Notes under the pieces: model-generated
What the model saw: the letters and a program-made list of their open reading frames with translations, nothing else
Told to the model about the DNA's origin: nothing
Database searches by the model: none
Origin: Planctomycetota bacterium
GTDB lineage: Bacteria > Planctomycetota > Phycisphaerae > SM23-33
Assembly (NCBI GenBank): GCA_009908915.1
Contig: JAAAOJ010000061.1
Coordinates: 1-56,317, forward strand
Reading direction: 5' to 3'
Length of the DNA: 56,317 nt
Program-made: the position numbers and the translations under genes
In this document: positions 7,326 through 16,191 of the stretch, piece by piece
How positions within the stretch are numbered: position 1 is the stretch's first letter
Layout: each line of letters opens with the position of its first letter

Positions 7326-8173
7326 CCCGCGAGGACAAACTCGACCCGGCCCTGGTGAGCTTCCTTCGCGAGCACGACCTGCAGTCGGTCGACGGCGCAT
7401 TTGCCTTTGAGGGCGGCGAGGACCTGGACAAGCCCGGGCTCGGCCGACGCCGCCGTACCCGCATCGAATTTCGCGACGAGCACTCACGGCGGTGGGAGAT
7501 GTACCTCAAACGCTACGGCGCGAGGCCCTGGCCGCAGCGGCTGTGGCGCCTGGTGACGGCCCGGGCCATCTGCAGCGACGCCCGTCGCGAGCGACGCAAC
7601 ATCCACGCCGTCCGGGCCGCCGGCGTGCCGACCATGCGCGACATCGCCTACGGGGCCGAGTACGATCTGCTCGGCGTCGCGCGAAGCTACCTGATCGTCT
7701 CGGCCGTGCCAGGCGATGCCATGGAACGCGTCGCCGACGAATTCCTCGGCCGTCACGTCGCCCAGCCGGAGATGGTTGGCGAGCTGACCGACTCACTGGT
7801 GTCGCTGGTCCGTTCGCTTCACGCGGCCGGGCTCTGCCACCGTGACCTGTACGCCTCGCACATTTTCCTGCACGAGCACGACGGACGCGTCGAGCTATAC
7901 CTGATCGACCTGGCCCGCATCTTCCGGCCTCGCTGGCGGCGGTTCCGCTGGCGGGTCAAGGACCTCGCCCAGTTGAAGTACTCCATGCCGTGGGTGTGGG
8001 TGCAGGAATACTGGCAGGACTTCCTGAAGGGCTATCTCGGGAGCGAGAACGTCGACGACATCGAGCGATGGGAACGGGCCATCGACCGCAAAGTCCACTC
8101 GATGGAACGCCGCCAGCAGCGTCGCGAACGTCGGCAGCGCCGCCAGGCCGACCGCCACCCGGAGTCAGCATGA
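7322..8173 (+). CDS. Lipopolysaccharide kinase, Kdo/WaaP/InaA type
   Basis: A 283-residue protein-kinase-fold enzyme that phosphorylates LPS sugars. A Lys lies in the WEMYLKRY strand (ATP-binding), the catalytic loop is HRDLYASHI (His173-Arg174-Asp175), and the metal-binding Asp196 lies in LYLIDLARI. The C-terminus is very basic (repeated RRQQRRERRQRR), which suggests binding to the membrane or a polyanion. The GTG start at 7322 overlaps the previous stop as GTGA and has GGAGGG five bases upstream, which settles the start. The next gene overlaps as ATGA. Position between two glycosyltransferases supports a role in core-sugar phosphorylation. Confidence 0.85.
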   Translation: MTREDKLDPALVSFLREHDLQSVDGAFAFEGGEDLDKPGLGRRRRTRIEFRDEHSRRWEMYLKRYGARPWPQRLWRLVTARAICSDARRERRNIHAVRAAGVPTMRDIAYGAEYDLLGVARSYLIVSAVPGDAMERVADEFLGRHVAQPEMVGELTDSLVSLVRSLHAAGLCHRDLYASHIFLHEHDGRVELYLIDLARIFRPRWRRFRWRVKDLAQLKYSMPWVWVQEYWQDFLKGYLGSENVDDIERWERAIDRKVHSMERRQQRRERRQRRQADRHPESA

Positions 8174-9330
8174 ACATCGCCCTCATCATCGAGACCATGG
8201 ACCCCACCCGCGGCGGGCGCGAAGCGTCCACCGCCCAGATCGCCGCCGGTCTGGCCGCCCGCGGCCACGCCGTGACGGTGTTTTGCCAGCGGGGCCAGTT
8301 AAACGTCGAGGGCGTGACGGTGTGGGCACTGGGACGACGCGGCCTGGGTCGACGCCGGCGGCTGTCCAACTTCGTGGAGGATGTTCACGCTGCGCTGGAA
8401 GCCGGCGATTTCGATATCAGCCACGCCATGCTGCCGATTCCCGGAGCCGACGTCTACCAGCCACGGGGCGGCACGGTGCCGGCCCAGGCAGCCACCTCGC
8501 GGCGCCGGCGGAGTATCATCGCGCGGCCGCTGGTCGAGGCCGGCCACATGCTCAACCTGCATCGCCAGGCGATGGGGCGGCTGGAAGCCGTCGTCGCGCG
8601 GGATCGTGGCACGTGGTGTCTCGCCAACAGCGACATGGTCGCCCGCGAGTTCGAGACGCACTACGGCCGGGCGGAGAATGTTCGCGTGGTCTACAACGGC
8701 GTGGATCTGCCGCAGATCGACCCGGAGCGGTGGGCCGACTGGCGGCAGCAGAAGCGGCAGCGATTCGGCGCCCGCCGCGAGGACATGGTGTTCCTGACCG
8801 TCGCGACAAACCTGTCGCTCAAGGGCGTCGACCGCACGATCCGCTCTTTTGCCAAGTGGATCCATCGCCGCAAGGGCGGCCGGCCGGCGCACCTGCTGGT
8901 GGCGGGCAACGACGACGTGGAAGGCTACCGCCGGCTGGCAGGGCTCAATGGCGTGGGGCGGCTGACGAACTTCGTTGGCAAGATTGACGACATTGTCCCA
9001 TGGTACGCGGCAGCCGATGCATGTATCCTGCTGAGCTGGTACGATGCGTGCAGCCGCGTGGTCCTGGAGGCGACGCGGCTGGGCCTGCCCTCGCTGACGA
9101 CGACGCTGAATGGGGCCTGCGAGGTGCTCGGCGACGGCGCGGGCATCATCGTTGAGACGCCGGACGACGTCCGCGGCATCGTGGCGGGCCTGGATGATCT
9201 GATCGACGACGTCTCGCGGGCGCGTCGCACGGAGGCCTGCCGGGCCATCGCCGACCGGCTGAGCATGGATCGCCACGTCGAGGAGCTCCAGGGCGTCTAT
9301 CACGAGATCAAAGGACAGACAGCGACATGA
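8170..9330 (+). CDS. Glycosyltransferase family 4
   Basis: A GT-B retaining glycosyltransferase of 386 residues. The acceptor domain begins MNIALIIETMDPTRGGREAS. The hinge region has CLANSDMVAREFETHYG and VVYNGVDLPQID, the usual link to the donor domain, which continues with VFLTVATNLSLKGVDRTI and LLVAGNDDVEGYRRLA. The nucleotide-sugar site is ACSRVVLEATRLGLPSLTT, the E-x7-E type element in a slightly altered form. GGAG stands just before ATG 8170, and the start overlaps the kinase stop. It is likely the second sugar transferase of the envelope operon, similar in design to WaaG; its sugar is unknown. Confidence 0.88.
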   Translation: MNIALIIETMDPTRGGREASTAQIAAGLAARGHAVTVFCQRGQLNVEGVTVWALGRRGLGRRRRLSNFVEDVHAALEAGDFDISHAMLPIPGADVYQPRGGTVPAQAATSRRRRSIIARPLVEAGHMLNLHRQAMGRLEAVVARDRGTWCLANSDMVAREFETHYGRAENVRVVYNGVDLPQIDPERWADWRQQKRQRFGARREDMVFLTVATNLSLKGVDRTIRSFAKWIHRRKGGRPAHLLVAGNDDVEGYRRLAGLNGVGRLTNFVGKIDDIVPWYAAADACILLSWYDACSRVVLEATRLGLPSLTTTLNGACEVLGDGAGIIVETPDDVRGIVAGLDDLIDDVSRARRTEACRAIADRLSMDRHVEELQGVYHEIKGQTAT

Positions 9331-10007
9331 TCGAGACTCCCGTGATCTGGTTTACCGTGCTGCCGGCGGCGGCGTATCTGATCGGTTCCGTACCGTTCGG
9401 CGTGCTGATCGCCAAGGCCCGCGGCAAGGACCTGCGGCAGGCGGGCAGCGGTAATGTCGGCGCGACCAACTGTGGGCGCGTCTGCGGGCGGCCGTGGGGG
9501 TACGTCTGCTTCCTACTGGACTTCGCCAAGGGCTTTGGCCCGGCGATGGCAGGCGGCTGGCTGATCGGGGCCATGACCGCCCGGCCGGAGGTGCTGCAGC
9601 AGGCGGCGTGGCTGGCCGTGGCGGCGGGCTGCATTGGCGGGCACGTCTTCAGTGTGTTCCTGGGTTTCCGCGGCGGCAAGGGCGTGGCGACCTCGCTGGG
9701 GGTGGTGGTCGGCATGTACCCGTTGCTGACGTGGGCGGGTCTGGCGGCGTTCGGCACATGGCTGGTCGTCGTGCTCATCAGCCGCTACATCTCGCTGGCC
9801 AGCATCGTCGCGAGCATCGCGTTTCTCGCGTGGTTCTGTTTCTTCAACGCCGCGCAGTTGGGCGGGCTGTGGCCGTTGCTGGCCTTCGCGACGGCGATCG
9901 TGACGCTGATCGTCGTGCGGCATCGCGGGAATATCCTCCGGCTGGTCAAGGGCACGGAAAACCGTATCGGCGGTCGCCGGGCGGCAACCGACGCTTGGCG
10001 GGGCTGA
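9327..10007 (+). CDS. plsY: Acyl-phosphate:glycerol-3-phosphate acyltransferase PlsY
   Basis: PlsY transfers an acyl chain from acyl phosphate to glycerol-3-phosphate, the first committed step of phospholipid synthesis in the inner membrane. The 226-residue protein has five to six hydrophobic segments and the three family motifs: YLIGSVPFGVLIAK followed by GSGNVGATNCGR (motif 1), HVFSVFLGFRGGKGVATSLG (motif 2), and HRGNILRLVKGTENR (motif 3). It overlaps the GT4 gene by four bases and ends the envelope operon. The length matches the family. Confidence 0.97.
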   Translation: MIETPVIWFTVLPAAAYLIGSVPFGVLIAKARGKDLRQAGSGNVGATNCGRVCGRPWGYVCFLLDFAKGFGPAMAGGWLIGAMTARPEVLQQAAWLAVAAGCIGGHVFSVFLGFRGGKGVATSLGVVVGMYPLLTWAGLAAFGTWLVVVLISRYISLASIVASIAFLAWFCFFNAAQLGGLWPLLAFATAIVTLIVVRHRGNILRLVKGTENRIGGRRAATDAWRG

Positions 10008-10316
10008 TCATCGGGGCTGTCCAGTGCGGACGCTATTGGTGAGCATGCCTGCGATGATTTGCCGGGTTGCCTGTCATATCGTAGGTTTCACTTGATAGGT
10101 ATTTCTACTTATTTTGTGTTTTCGCTTGCTGAGTTCATGAAAATCGGAAATAATACATATTGGTATGCGGATGCTTCGCCCAAGTGGCCCGTGACCATGT
10201 TCGTCGCGAAACAGGGAGGTATTGTGCGACAGCCGTATCTGAAAAGGTAAAGCAGCAGGCGCTTCGTGGGGACGGCTATATCGTGGCCGCAGTGTCTGCG
10301 GAAAGGGATGAGAACA
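10008..10316 (+). other. AT-rich promoter region before the first PilX-like gene
   Basis: No gene is convincing here. The stretch from about 10080 to 10165 is distinctly AT-rich for this genome. It contains TTGCTG followed by TAATAC at a spacing near 19, a weak promoter candidate for the gene at 10317. No hairpin with a T-run is visible after plsY. Confidence 0.4.
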
Positions 10317-12488
10317 ATGCAGCGATGTGACCGACTCTACGCCCGTCGCCGCAGGCGGCGCGGCGCCGCGTTGTTGATGGCCGTTGTGACCTTGGCGGTC
10401 GTGACAGCTCTGGCGGTTTCCCTCGTATGGACTGGCAACAGCGAGTTGCAGGCATCGGCCGGTTTTCGGGATATTTCCGTCGCCCGTTCGGCTGCCGACA
10501 GTGGATTGCAGTACTTCCTGCTGTTGATGGAGGACTGCCGTAGCGAGCGGCTGCATGTCGACGAGACGCCCGACATGTTTGACGTGGTCTACGACCATCT
10601 CACGGAGGCCTTGCCGGATACCCCCCCGAGCATCGAAGGCGAGGGGACGGAACGTCGCGTTGTTTTGCCTGATATTGACATGGGCGACGGGTCGAGCTTT
10701 GCCATGGTATTGTCGGGAACTGAATGGAGCGACGACGGCGAGCCGACGGCGATGCGGTTGGAGGTGACCGGGCGTTATGGCCAGACAGAGCGAGCCGTCT
10801 GGGCGGGCTTCAATGTTCAGGTCGACGACGACGTGCTGAACTACGCCATCGCCACGACCCTGCGCGTCCTTGTCCGCGGCAACAATACGATCCTCAACGG
10901 GGATATCATCTCGTCGTGGGAACGTGCCGTCTACGAGAGCTATCCGTTCGATATCGGCAATACGGACTGGTCGTACCGGAACGATGAACACATCGAGATC
11001 AACCACATGAACTCGGATGGATCGATCGCCCAAAACGAAGGCGAACTGGGCACGAGCCTGTCGCGGGCACAGTTTTACGGGGAAGAGGATCTGCCGAACG
11101 ATTGGGGGCGCAAGGACTGCAGCCAAGGCGTACGCGACCCGGACCTTCTGGAACAACTGGTGTTCGGCAGGGGCGGCAGCGACCGTTTCGATATGACGTA
11201 CGAGGATTTCGATACGTCGAAGTATCGTGATCGGGAAGAAGTCAGCGGCGGTCTCAGCGCGCTGGACGACCCGGACGCGATTGAGGATGACCAGAAGGTG
11301 ACGCTGCCGTATCCGCTGGACAACGAGCCGACAGGATATGCAACCTACAGTAGTGATTCCTGGAAGTATACCGAGGACGGCTCCTGGTGTTACGGCTATC
11401 CGCACGAAGGCAATTGGGTCATCTACAGCAAGAATCCGGACGGTAAGTGGGAGTTCGGGTATTACGCGTCAAATGACCCCAGTAGTTGGACGAAGGTCAA
11501 TCGCAATCCGGAAACGGACGCTCCGATCGGTCGATATGAATACAAAAGCGGGTATATCGGTATGGGGGACGCGTATGTGACCGACCCCTGCCCCAATCCG
11601 GAAGCGGATGCGAAAATCGTTTTTGAGCAGTGGAGTAGCAGCCTGAGGCTGTGGCGTGCGTACTACGCCAACTACAACGGGACCGACAATCCGAAGTTCA
11701 AGAACCTGCATATCCCCAAGGGCAGCCACGCCCACTTCAAGAACTGTACGTTCACGGGCATTACGTATGTGGAGACGGACGAAACGACCGACCTTTCTGA
11801 CGACAGCGGATACGGCAGCGGCTACGACAGGTACAACAAGCTTCGCCGCGACGCCACGATCGGATCCGGCAGCGGGTCGCAAAACACCGAGGCGTGCAAT
11901 AACGTGGTCTTTGAGAATTGCACGTTCGAGGGTCCGATTGTCTCCGGCGTGCCGAAGGATTTACGTTTCATGGACAATGCGGTGCAGTTCATTGGCGAGA
12001 CGGTCTTCGACGCCTCGGCCATCCGCGAGGAGCTGCAGGGCACGACGATCATGATGCCCAACTACAACGTCAATATCGGTGATTTTGACGAGACGACGAC
12101 CGGTTGCGAGTCAGAGATCGTGGGTATTCTGTTGGGCGGTATTGTCGACATCCGGGACAACGCGGTCATTCACGGGACGTTGATGAACATGGCTCCACTG
12201 GCCCACGTGAGTGACTGGGGCGTCAGTGCCGGCTTCGCCTCGAACATCGGGAACTACGAAGGCTCGACCAGCGAGACGTACGTGCCCTACGACACGTACG
12301 AGGATATCGAGGGTGATATCAACGAACCTCGCGACGAGAGGGTCGACTTCGAGCCGGGGCCGAGCCCGGCTTTCTCACCCAGCGAGAACATTGTCATTAC
12401 GCCGGATCCGGATAATGTCATTCCATACGGCATGCGTGTGCGATACGAACTCGTCTTTGACGAGGGAACATTTGGCGAGGGCCCCTGA
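10317..12488 (+). CDS. PilX-like exported protein with beta-helix-like C-terminal region
   Basis: A 723-residue surface or pilus-associated protein. After a very basic start (YARRRRRRG) comes a type IV pilin-like membrane helix (GAALLMAVVTLAVVTALAVS) and a PilX-type segment ending SADSGLQYFLLLMEDC in slightly different form. Residues about 60-200 are an acidic beta domain. The middle part (about 290-440) is rich in Trp, Tyr, Gly and Asp. The C-terminal 230 residues contain paired words CTFTGITYVETDE and CTFEGPIVSGVPKDL, then NYNVNIGDFDE and IVDIRDNAVIHG, like a short beta-helix. The gene at 14171 is a shorter paralogue with the same ends. ATG 10317 is best spaced from the GGAAAGGG upstream. 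The function is not known. Confidence 0.7.
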   Translation: MQRCDRLYARRRRRRGAALLMAVVTLAVVTALAVSLVWTGNSELQASAGFRDISVARSAADSGLQYFLLLMEDCRSERLHVDETPDMFDVVYDHLTEALPDTPPSIEGEGTERRVVLPDIDMGDGSSFAMVLSGTEWSDDGEPTAMRLEVTGRYGQTERAVWAGFNVQVDDDVLNYAIATTLRVLVRGNNTILNGDIISSWERAVYESYPFDIGNTDWSYRNDEHIEINHMNSDGSIAQNEGELGTSLSRAQFYGEEDLPNDWGRKDCSQGVRDPDLLEQLVFGRGGSDRFDMTYEDFDTSKYRDREEVSGGLSALDDPDAIEDDQKVTLPYPLDNEPTGYATYSSDSWKYTEDGSWCYGYPHEGNWVIYSKNPDGKWEFGYYASNDPSSWTKVNRNPETDAPIGRYEYKSGYIGMGDAYVTDPCPNPEADAKIVFEQWSSSLRLWRAYYANYNGTDNPKFKNLHIPKGSHAHFKNCTFTGITYVETDETTDLSDDSGYGSGYDRYNKLRRDATIGSGSGSQNTEACNNVVFENCTFEGPIVSGVPKDLRFMDNAVQFIGETVFDASAIREELQGTTIMMPNYNVNIGDFDETTTGCESEIVGILLGGIVDIRDNAVIHGTLMNMAPLAHVSDWGVSAGFASNIGNYEGSTSETYVPYDTYEDIEGDINEPRDERVDFEPGPSPAFSPSENIVITPDPDNVIPYGMRVRYELVFDEGTFGEGP

Positions 12489-12750
12489 CGGTCTATCAGC
12501 CCGTTCGCAAAGATCGGGGCAGCCTCACCGCCTCTCGGCAGGCAAAGAGAGGTCATGGCAAGATGCTTCACGGACGATATTGGCTCGACGCTACCCAATT
12601 CCGGCCGCACCCGACTCAAAGGGATTGCCACTTGCCTTGTTGGGGTGAATCATTGTATATTTCATGATGTTATGCGGTGTTCTGCCGCCGGGCCGCGAGC
12701 GCGTTTCCTGAAAGGGCTGTGCAAGGGTCGCAAAATGTGGCAGACGCTGG
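12489..12750 (+). other. Spacer between first PilX-like gene and repeat protein
   Basis: I see no convincing gene; a 79-codon frame here has no ribosome-binding site or recognisable product. A promoter candidate lies at 12632-12661. Confidence 0.4.
12632..12661 (+). promoter_or_regulatory. Candidate promoter of the alpha-repeat protein gene
   Basis: TTGCCT (12632-12637), 18 bases, then TATATT (12656-12661). The match is moderate, but it is the only AT-rich block in this spacer. Confidence 0.35.
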
Positions 12751-14103
12751 ATGAATGCAGCAACGGTGATTCTGATGCGCGATATTGGTTGTGATGTCGG
12801 TGTATTCGTTATCGGAGTCGTTGCAGTTCTGCTTGTGGCGGGGCAGGCCACCTCGCAGGTCCGTCTGCGACCTGATGAGGTCGAGCAATTCTACGAGAAT
12901 CTTCGCGATGCCCGGCGTGCGCACGCGGCGGGCCAGATGCCTGCCGCCCGTGCGAAGATCAGGGCTGCCCGCTCGCTTGCCGGGCGCGTGCAGGAGACGC
13001 AGGCACGCGGCGAGTGGCTGGTGAACGTTGTGACGACCCAGATCGAAATCGAGGACGTTGCCGCCGCCGCCGAGATCGCCGGTTACATCCGGGCCGACGA
13101 GCCCCGCTTCCGGGCGCGATGTGCGGTGGCGGCGGCGCAGTATGCACGCCGGCAACTGGACGCCGGCGCCGCGATGGTGACGGCCCTTCTAAAGGAAACC
13201 GGCGGGGCCGGCCCCGAAGCCGTCGCCTCGCTGATCGAGGTCGCCAGGGCCGCCCAGAAAGCCGGACAGATCGACTCGGCCCGCCAGATTGCCGCCAGTG
13301 CCACAGGCGAGATCAAGCGGTATCGCGCGAACGAGGCAGCACGGGACGCCTTCGAGACCGTCGGCGTATTCCTCGTTGAGCTTGGCTGCAGCGACGACGC
13401 TCGTGAACTGGTGGACGCCTATCCGCGGACGTCGAGTGATACCCGGCGGAACGAAGCGATGGCCGTTCTTTACAGCCGTCTCCTGCAGGCCGAGGCCACC
13501 CGGGGGCGCGACGAGCAGGCTGCCAAGGCACTGACGAAAGTCACCGAGCTGCTGAGCCGCATGTCAGGCCGTGGCAGCACGGACGCGGTCGGCACGATTA
13601 TCGACGCCTTGATGGCGGCGGGTCGCTTGGACGAAGCGAAAGAACTTGCCGCCAGTTTCCGCGACCCGGCGGACGAGGCGGAGGCCCGGCTGCAGATTGC
13701 CCGTCGGCTGATCGCCTCGGGCAAGAAGGACCCGGCCGTGGAGATGCTGGAGAAGGCGGGCGGCATCGGACGGGACATCACCGACGCCCGTCAGCAGCAG
13801 CAGGTCCTCTTGAGTGTCGTGCGCGCATTGAATGAACTGAAGCTGTACAATAGAGCGTCGCCCGTGGCGGCGGCCATCCGGCAGCCCCAGCATCGGGCGA
13901 TGGCTTACTGGCAGATCGCCGAGGCGCAAATGGCGGCCGAGGAGGTCGACGCTGCGATGGAAACTTACAGGTGGGCCCGTGATGCGATTCGTAGTGATAA
14001 GAAGGACTGGCGACGCGAACTCGCCTGGAAGCATCTCATGCTGTCCATGAAGCGCAGTGGTCTGGATGATCTCGCCGCGACGTGGCAGCGGCAGATGCAT
14101 TGA
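12751..14103 (+). CDS. Exported alpha-helical (TPR-like) repeat protein
   Basis: A 450-residue protein. A signal or anchor segment near residues 13-36 (VGVFVIGVVAVLLVAGQATS) is followed by about 400 residues of amphipathic helices with TPR-like spacing. Examples are ARRAHAAGQMPAARAKIRAA, AAGRLDEAKELAASFRD and AEAQMAAEEVDAAMETYRWA. It probably acts as a scaffold in the periplasm or at the membrane. It lies between two PilX-like paralogues on the same strand, 68 bases before the second, so it may serve in their assembly. ATG 12751 and ATG 12775 are both possible starts and neither has a strong ribosome-binding site. No enzymatic motif is visible. Confidence 0.65.
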   Translation: MNAATVILMRDIGCDVGVFVIGVVAVLLVAGQATSQVRLRPDEVEQFYENLRDARRAHAAGQMPAARAKIRAARSLAGRVQETQARGEWLVNVVTTQIEIEDVAAAAEIAGYIRADEPRFRARCAVAAAQYARRQLDAGAAMVTALLKETGGAGPEAVASLIEVARAAQKAGQIDSARQIAASATGEIKRYRANEAARDAFETVGVFLVELGCSDDARELVDAYPRTSSDTRRNEAMAVLYSRLLQAEATRGRDEQAAKALTKVTELLSRMSGRGSTDAVGTIIDALMAAGRLDEAKELAASFRDPADEAEARLQIARRLIASGKKDPAVEMLEKAGGIGRDITDARQQQQVLLSVVRALNELKLYNRASPVAAAIRQPQHRAMAYWQIAEAQMAAEEVDAAMETYRWARDAIRSDKKDWRRELAWKHLMLSMKRSGLDDLAATWQRQMH

Positions 14104-14170
14104 CAACGGAGCGGAGCGGTTCCTGTGTATGGCCCCTCCGGGGTCGCAGGGCCTGCGGAAAAGGAGAAGG

Positions 14171-15796
14171 ATGATGAGGCATTTCGATTGGATTCATGCC
14201 CGCCGAGGCAGTCAGCGCGGTGGCTTTGCGCTGCTGACGGCAGTCCTGACGCTTGCGGTGGTTACCTCGCTGGCGGTCGCCCTCATGTGGACCGGCGGCT
14301 CGGAACTGGCGGCATCCGCGAGTTTTCGCGATATCACGACCGCCCGGTCGGTTGCAGACAGCGGCCTGCAGTACTTCCTGCTGCTGATGGATGACTGCAA
14401 GAGCGACAGCATGGACATCGATGAATTTCCGGACATGTTCCAAGTCGTCCACGACCATCTGAATGCAAAGCTGCCCTCGTCGCCTCCCACACTCACAGGC
14501 ACCGGCTCGGCCCGCGTTCTGAGCGTGCCCGCCGTGGCCTTGGCGGAAGACAAGGACTTCACGATGGACATTGTGGCTACCGACGTCAATGACGACGACG
14601 TGCCGACTGAAATGCAATTGCTTGTCACCGGGCGATACGATCAGACCTACCGCCGCGTAGCCGCACGGTTCTCCATCGAGCCGGACGAGGAACTGCTGCA
14701 CTTCGGCTTTGCCAGCAGTGTGCGCATGATTCTTCGCGGCAACGTCATCGTCCACGGCCCGATCGCCTCCGGCTGGAGCCGTGAACCCTTCCCCGGCAAG
14801 CGCAATCACGGCGTCTATCCGCTGGATGTCGATCTCGGACCGCAGGGGCTGGTCGAGGGCACACTCGGTACTGTCGACAGCCAGGAGGATTTCGAGGGAG
14901 ATCCCGCCGAGGGCGACACGGATTTCCGCAATGGCGTCCGTGGCAGCAACCCCGACTGCGATTCAGATTACATGCGAGGGCGGATCAGGTACAAGCAACC
15001 GCCCGTGATGGACCTCAAGCCGGAGGATTTTAATACCCAGCCGCTGAAGGACATGACCAGCACGGCCAACCTGCCCGCGGCGGATGCCACGGGTGTTTCA
15101 CTGGGCATGTGGGGTCTCCAGGGCAGTCGCTGGGAGGACCACAACGGTGAGGGCGGGAAGGCGAAGCTTAACAATATCTGCGTGCCGAAAGGCACGAACC
15201 CGTATTTCAAGAACTGCACGTTTACCGGCATCACATACATCGAGGTGGACGAAGAGACGGATAACCCTTCGAAGAACAACCAGAACGGCGTGGTCTTTGA
15301 GGACTGTACCTTCGAAGGTCCGGTTATCACCGGCGTGCCGAAGGAGATGCGCTGGGACTACAATAGCATGGAGTACCGGGGGGAGACGACGTTTCGCAAC
15401 AGCATGATCCAGGCAGCCCTGGGTGGCGTGACGCTGATGGCGCCGAACTACAACGTGAATATCGGCGGCGGCGAACACACCGGTGGTGGGGGCACGGGCG
15501 ACTCGGCCGTCTGCGGGCTTGTCGTTGGCGGCGTGGTGGACGTATACGACAAGATCCATGTCAACGGCACGGTCGTCTCCATGGCCCCGCTTGTCGTCGA
15601 CGGCTCGCCGATCATGAACAAAGGGTGGAGCTGGCTGCTGAGCACTGGTGTCTGCGGCAGCAATCTGGGCAACATCAACGGCACGAGCGAACTGGTGGAA
15701 ATCTGGCCGGATCCGGACAACGTCATGCCTCTGGGCATGCGTAAGAAGTACATTGTGGAGATTGTTCCCGGCTCATTCGTAGAGACGATGCCGTGA
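14171..15796 (+). CDS. PilX-like exported protein, paralogue of the gene at 10317
   Basis: A 541-residue protein built like its neighbour. A basic start is followed by GGFALLTAVLTLAVVTSLAV (pilin-like helix) and RSVADSGLQYFLLLMDDC, then an acidic beta domain. The C-terminal half again has CTFTGITYIEVDEETD, CTFEGPVITGVPKEM, NYNVNIGGGE and a VVGGVVDVYDKIHVNGTVV strand series. It lacks the Trp/Tyr-rich middle block of the 723-residue paralogue. ATG 14171 and ATG 14174 both follow AAGGAGAAGG; 14174 has the better spacing. The pair with the repeat-protein gene between them looks like a duplication within one surface-structure locus. The shared C-terminal domain is not one I can name. Confidence 0.7.
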   Translation: MMRHFDWIHARRGSQRGGFALLTAVLTLAVVTSLAVALMWTGGSELAASASFRDITTARSVADSGLQYFLLLMDDCKSDSMDIDEFPDMFQVVHDHLNAKLPSSPPTLTGTGSARVLSVPAVALAEDKDFTMDIVATDVNDDDVPTEMQLLVTGRYDQTYRRVAARFSIEPDEELLHFGFASSVRMILRGNVIVHGPIASGWSREPFPGKRNHGVYPLDVDLGPQGLVEGTLGTVDSQEDFEGDPAEGDTDFRNGVRGSNPDCDSDYMRGRIRYKQPPVMDLKPEDFNTQPLKDMTSTANLPAADATGVSLGMWGLQGSRWEDHNGEGGKAKLNNICVPKGTNPYFKNCTFTGITYIEVDEETDNPSKNNQNGVVFEDCTFEGPVITGVPKEMRWDYNSMEYRGETTFRNSMIQAALGGVTLMAPNYNVNIGGGEHTGGGGTGDSAVCGLVVGGVVDVYDKIHVNGTVVSMAPLVVDGSPIMNKGWSWLLSTGVCGSNLGNINGTSELVEIWPDPDNVMPLGMRKKYIVEIVPGSFVETMP

Positions 15797-15833
15797 GCGC
15801 GGCTGATATTCTGAGGGGACGGCGGGGCTGTGG

Positions 15834-15860
15834 CCGGCGATAAATTTCTCGGATTTTTTT
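15834..15860 (+). terminator. Weak intrinsic terminator after the second PilX-like gene
   Basis: CCGGCGA can pair imperfectly with TCTCGG across a short AT-rich loop, followed at once by seven T (15854-15860). The stem is short, but the T-run is the longest nearby. Confidence 0.4.
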
Positions 15861-15871
15861 AACAGCCGGGT

Positions 15872-15899
15872 TTGACAGCATTTCTGCATTCGCTATACT
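15872..15899 (+). promoter_or_regulatory. Strong promoter of tRNA-Thr and tuf
   Basis: A consensus TTGACA at 15872-15877, 16 bases, then TATACT at 15894-15899. It lies about 100 bases before tRNA-Thr and should drive the tRNA-tuf-rpmG-tRNA-secE-nusG run. Confidence 0.8.
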
Positions 15900-15997
15900 T
15901 ACGAATTCCGGTTTTCTTGCCATGGTACACCTATGCGCCGTTGGGCCGCCCGCCAGGATGTCCGGAACTCGAGGTGGCCTGCGGGTGGCGCAATTGC

Positions 15998-16069
<72 letters not shown>

Positions 16070-16191
16070 GTCTGCGATGGTACTGTCGCATGGACCCGGC
16101 AGACCGGAAGCAATGTACGTCCAAGCCGGCCGGGCCGGTGACACGACATGGAAACGACCTGCAAGAAGGAAAGCTAAAAGGAGCAACTGGA

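Noticed and set aside
12555..12794. A 79-codon frame in the spacer before the alpha-repeat protein
   Set aside because: No ribosome-binding site, no signal or domain, and it overlaps the promoter and start region of the next gene.
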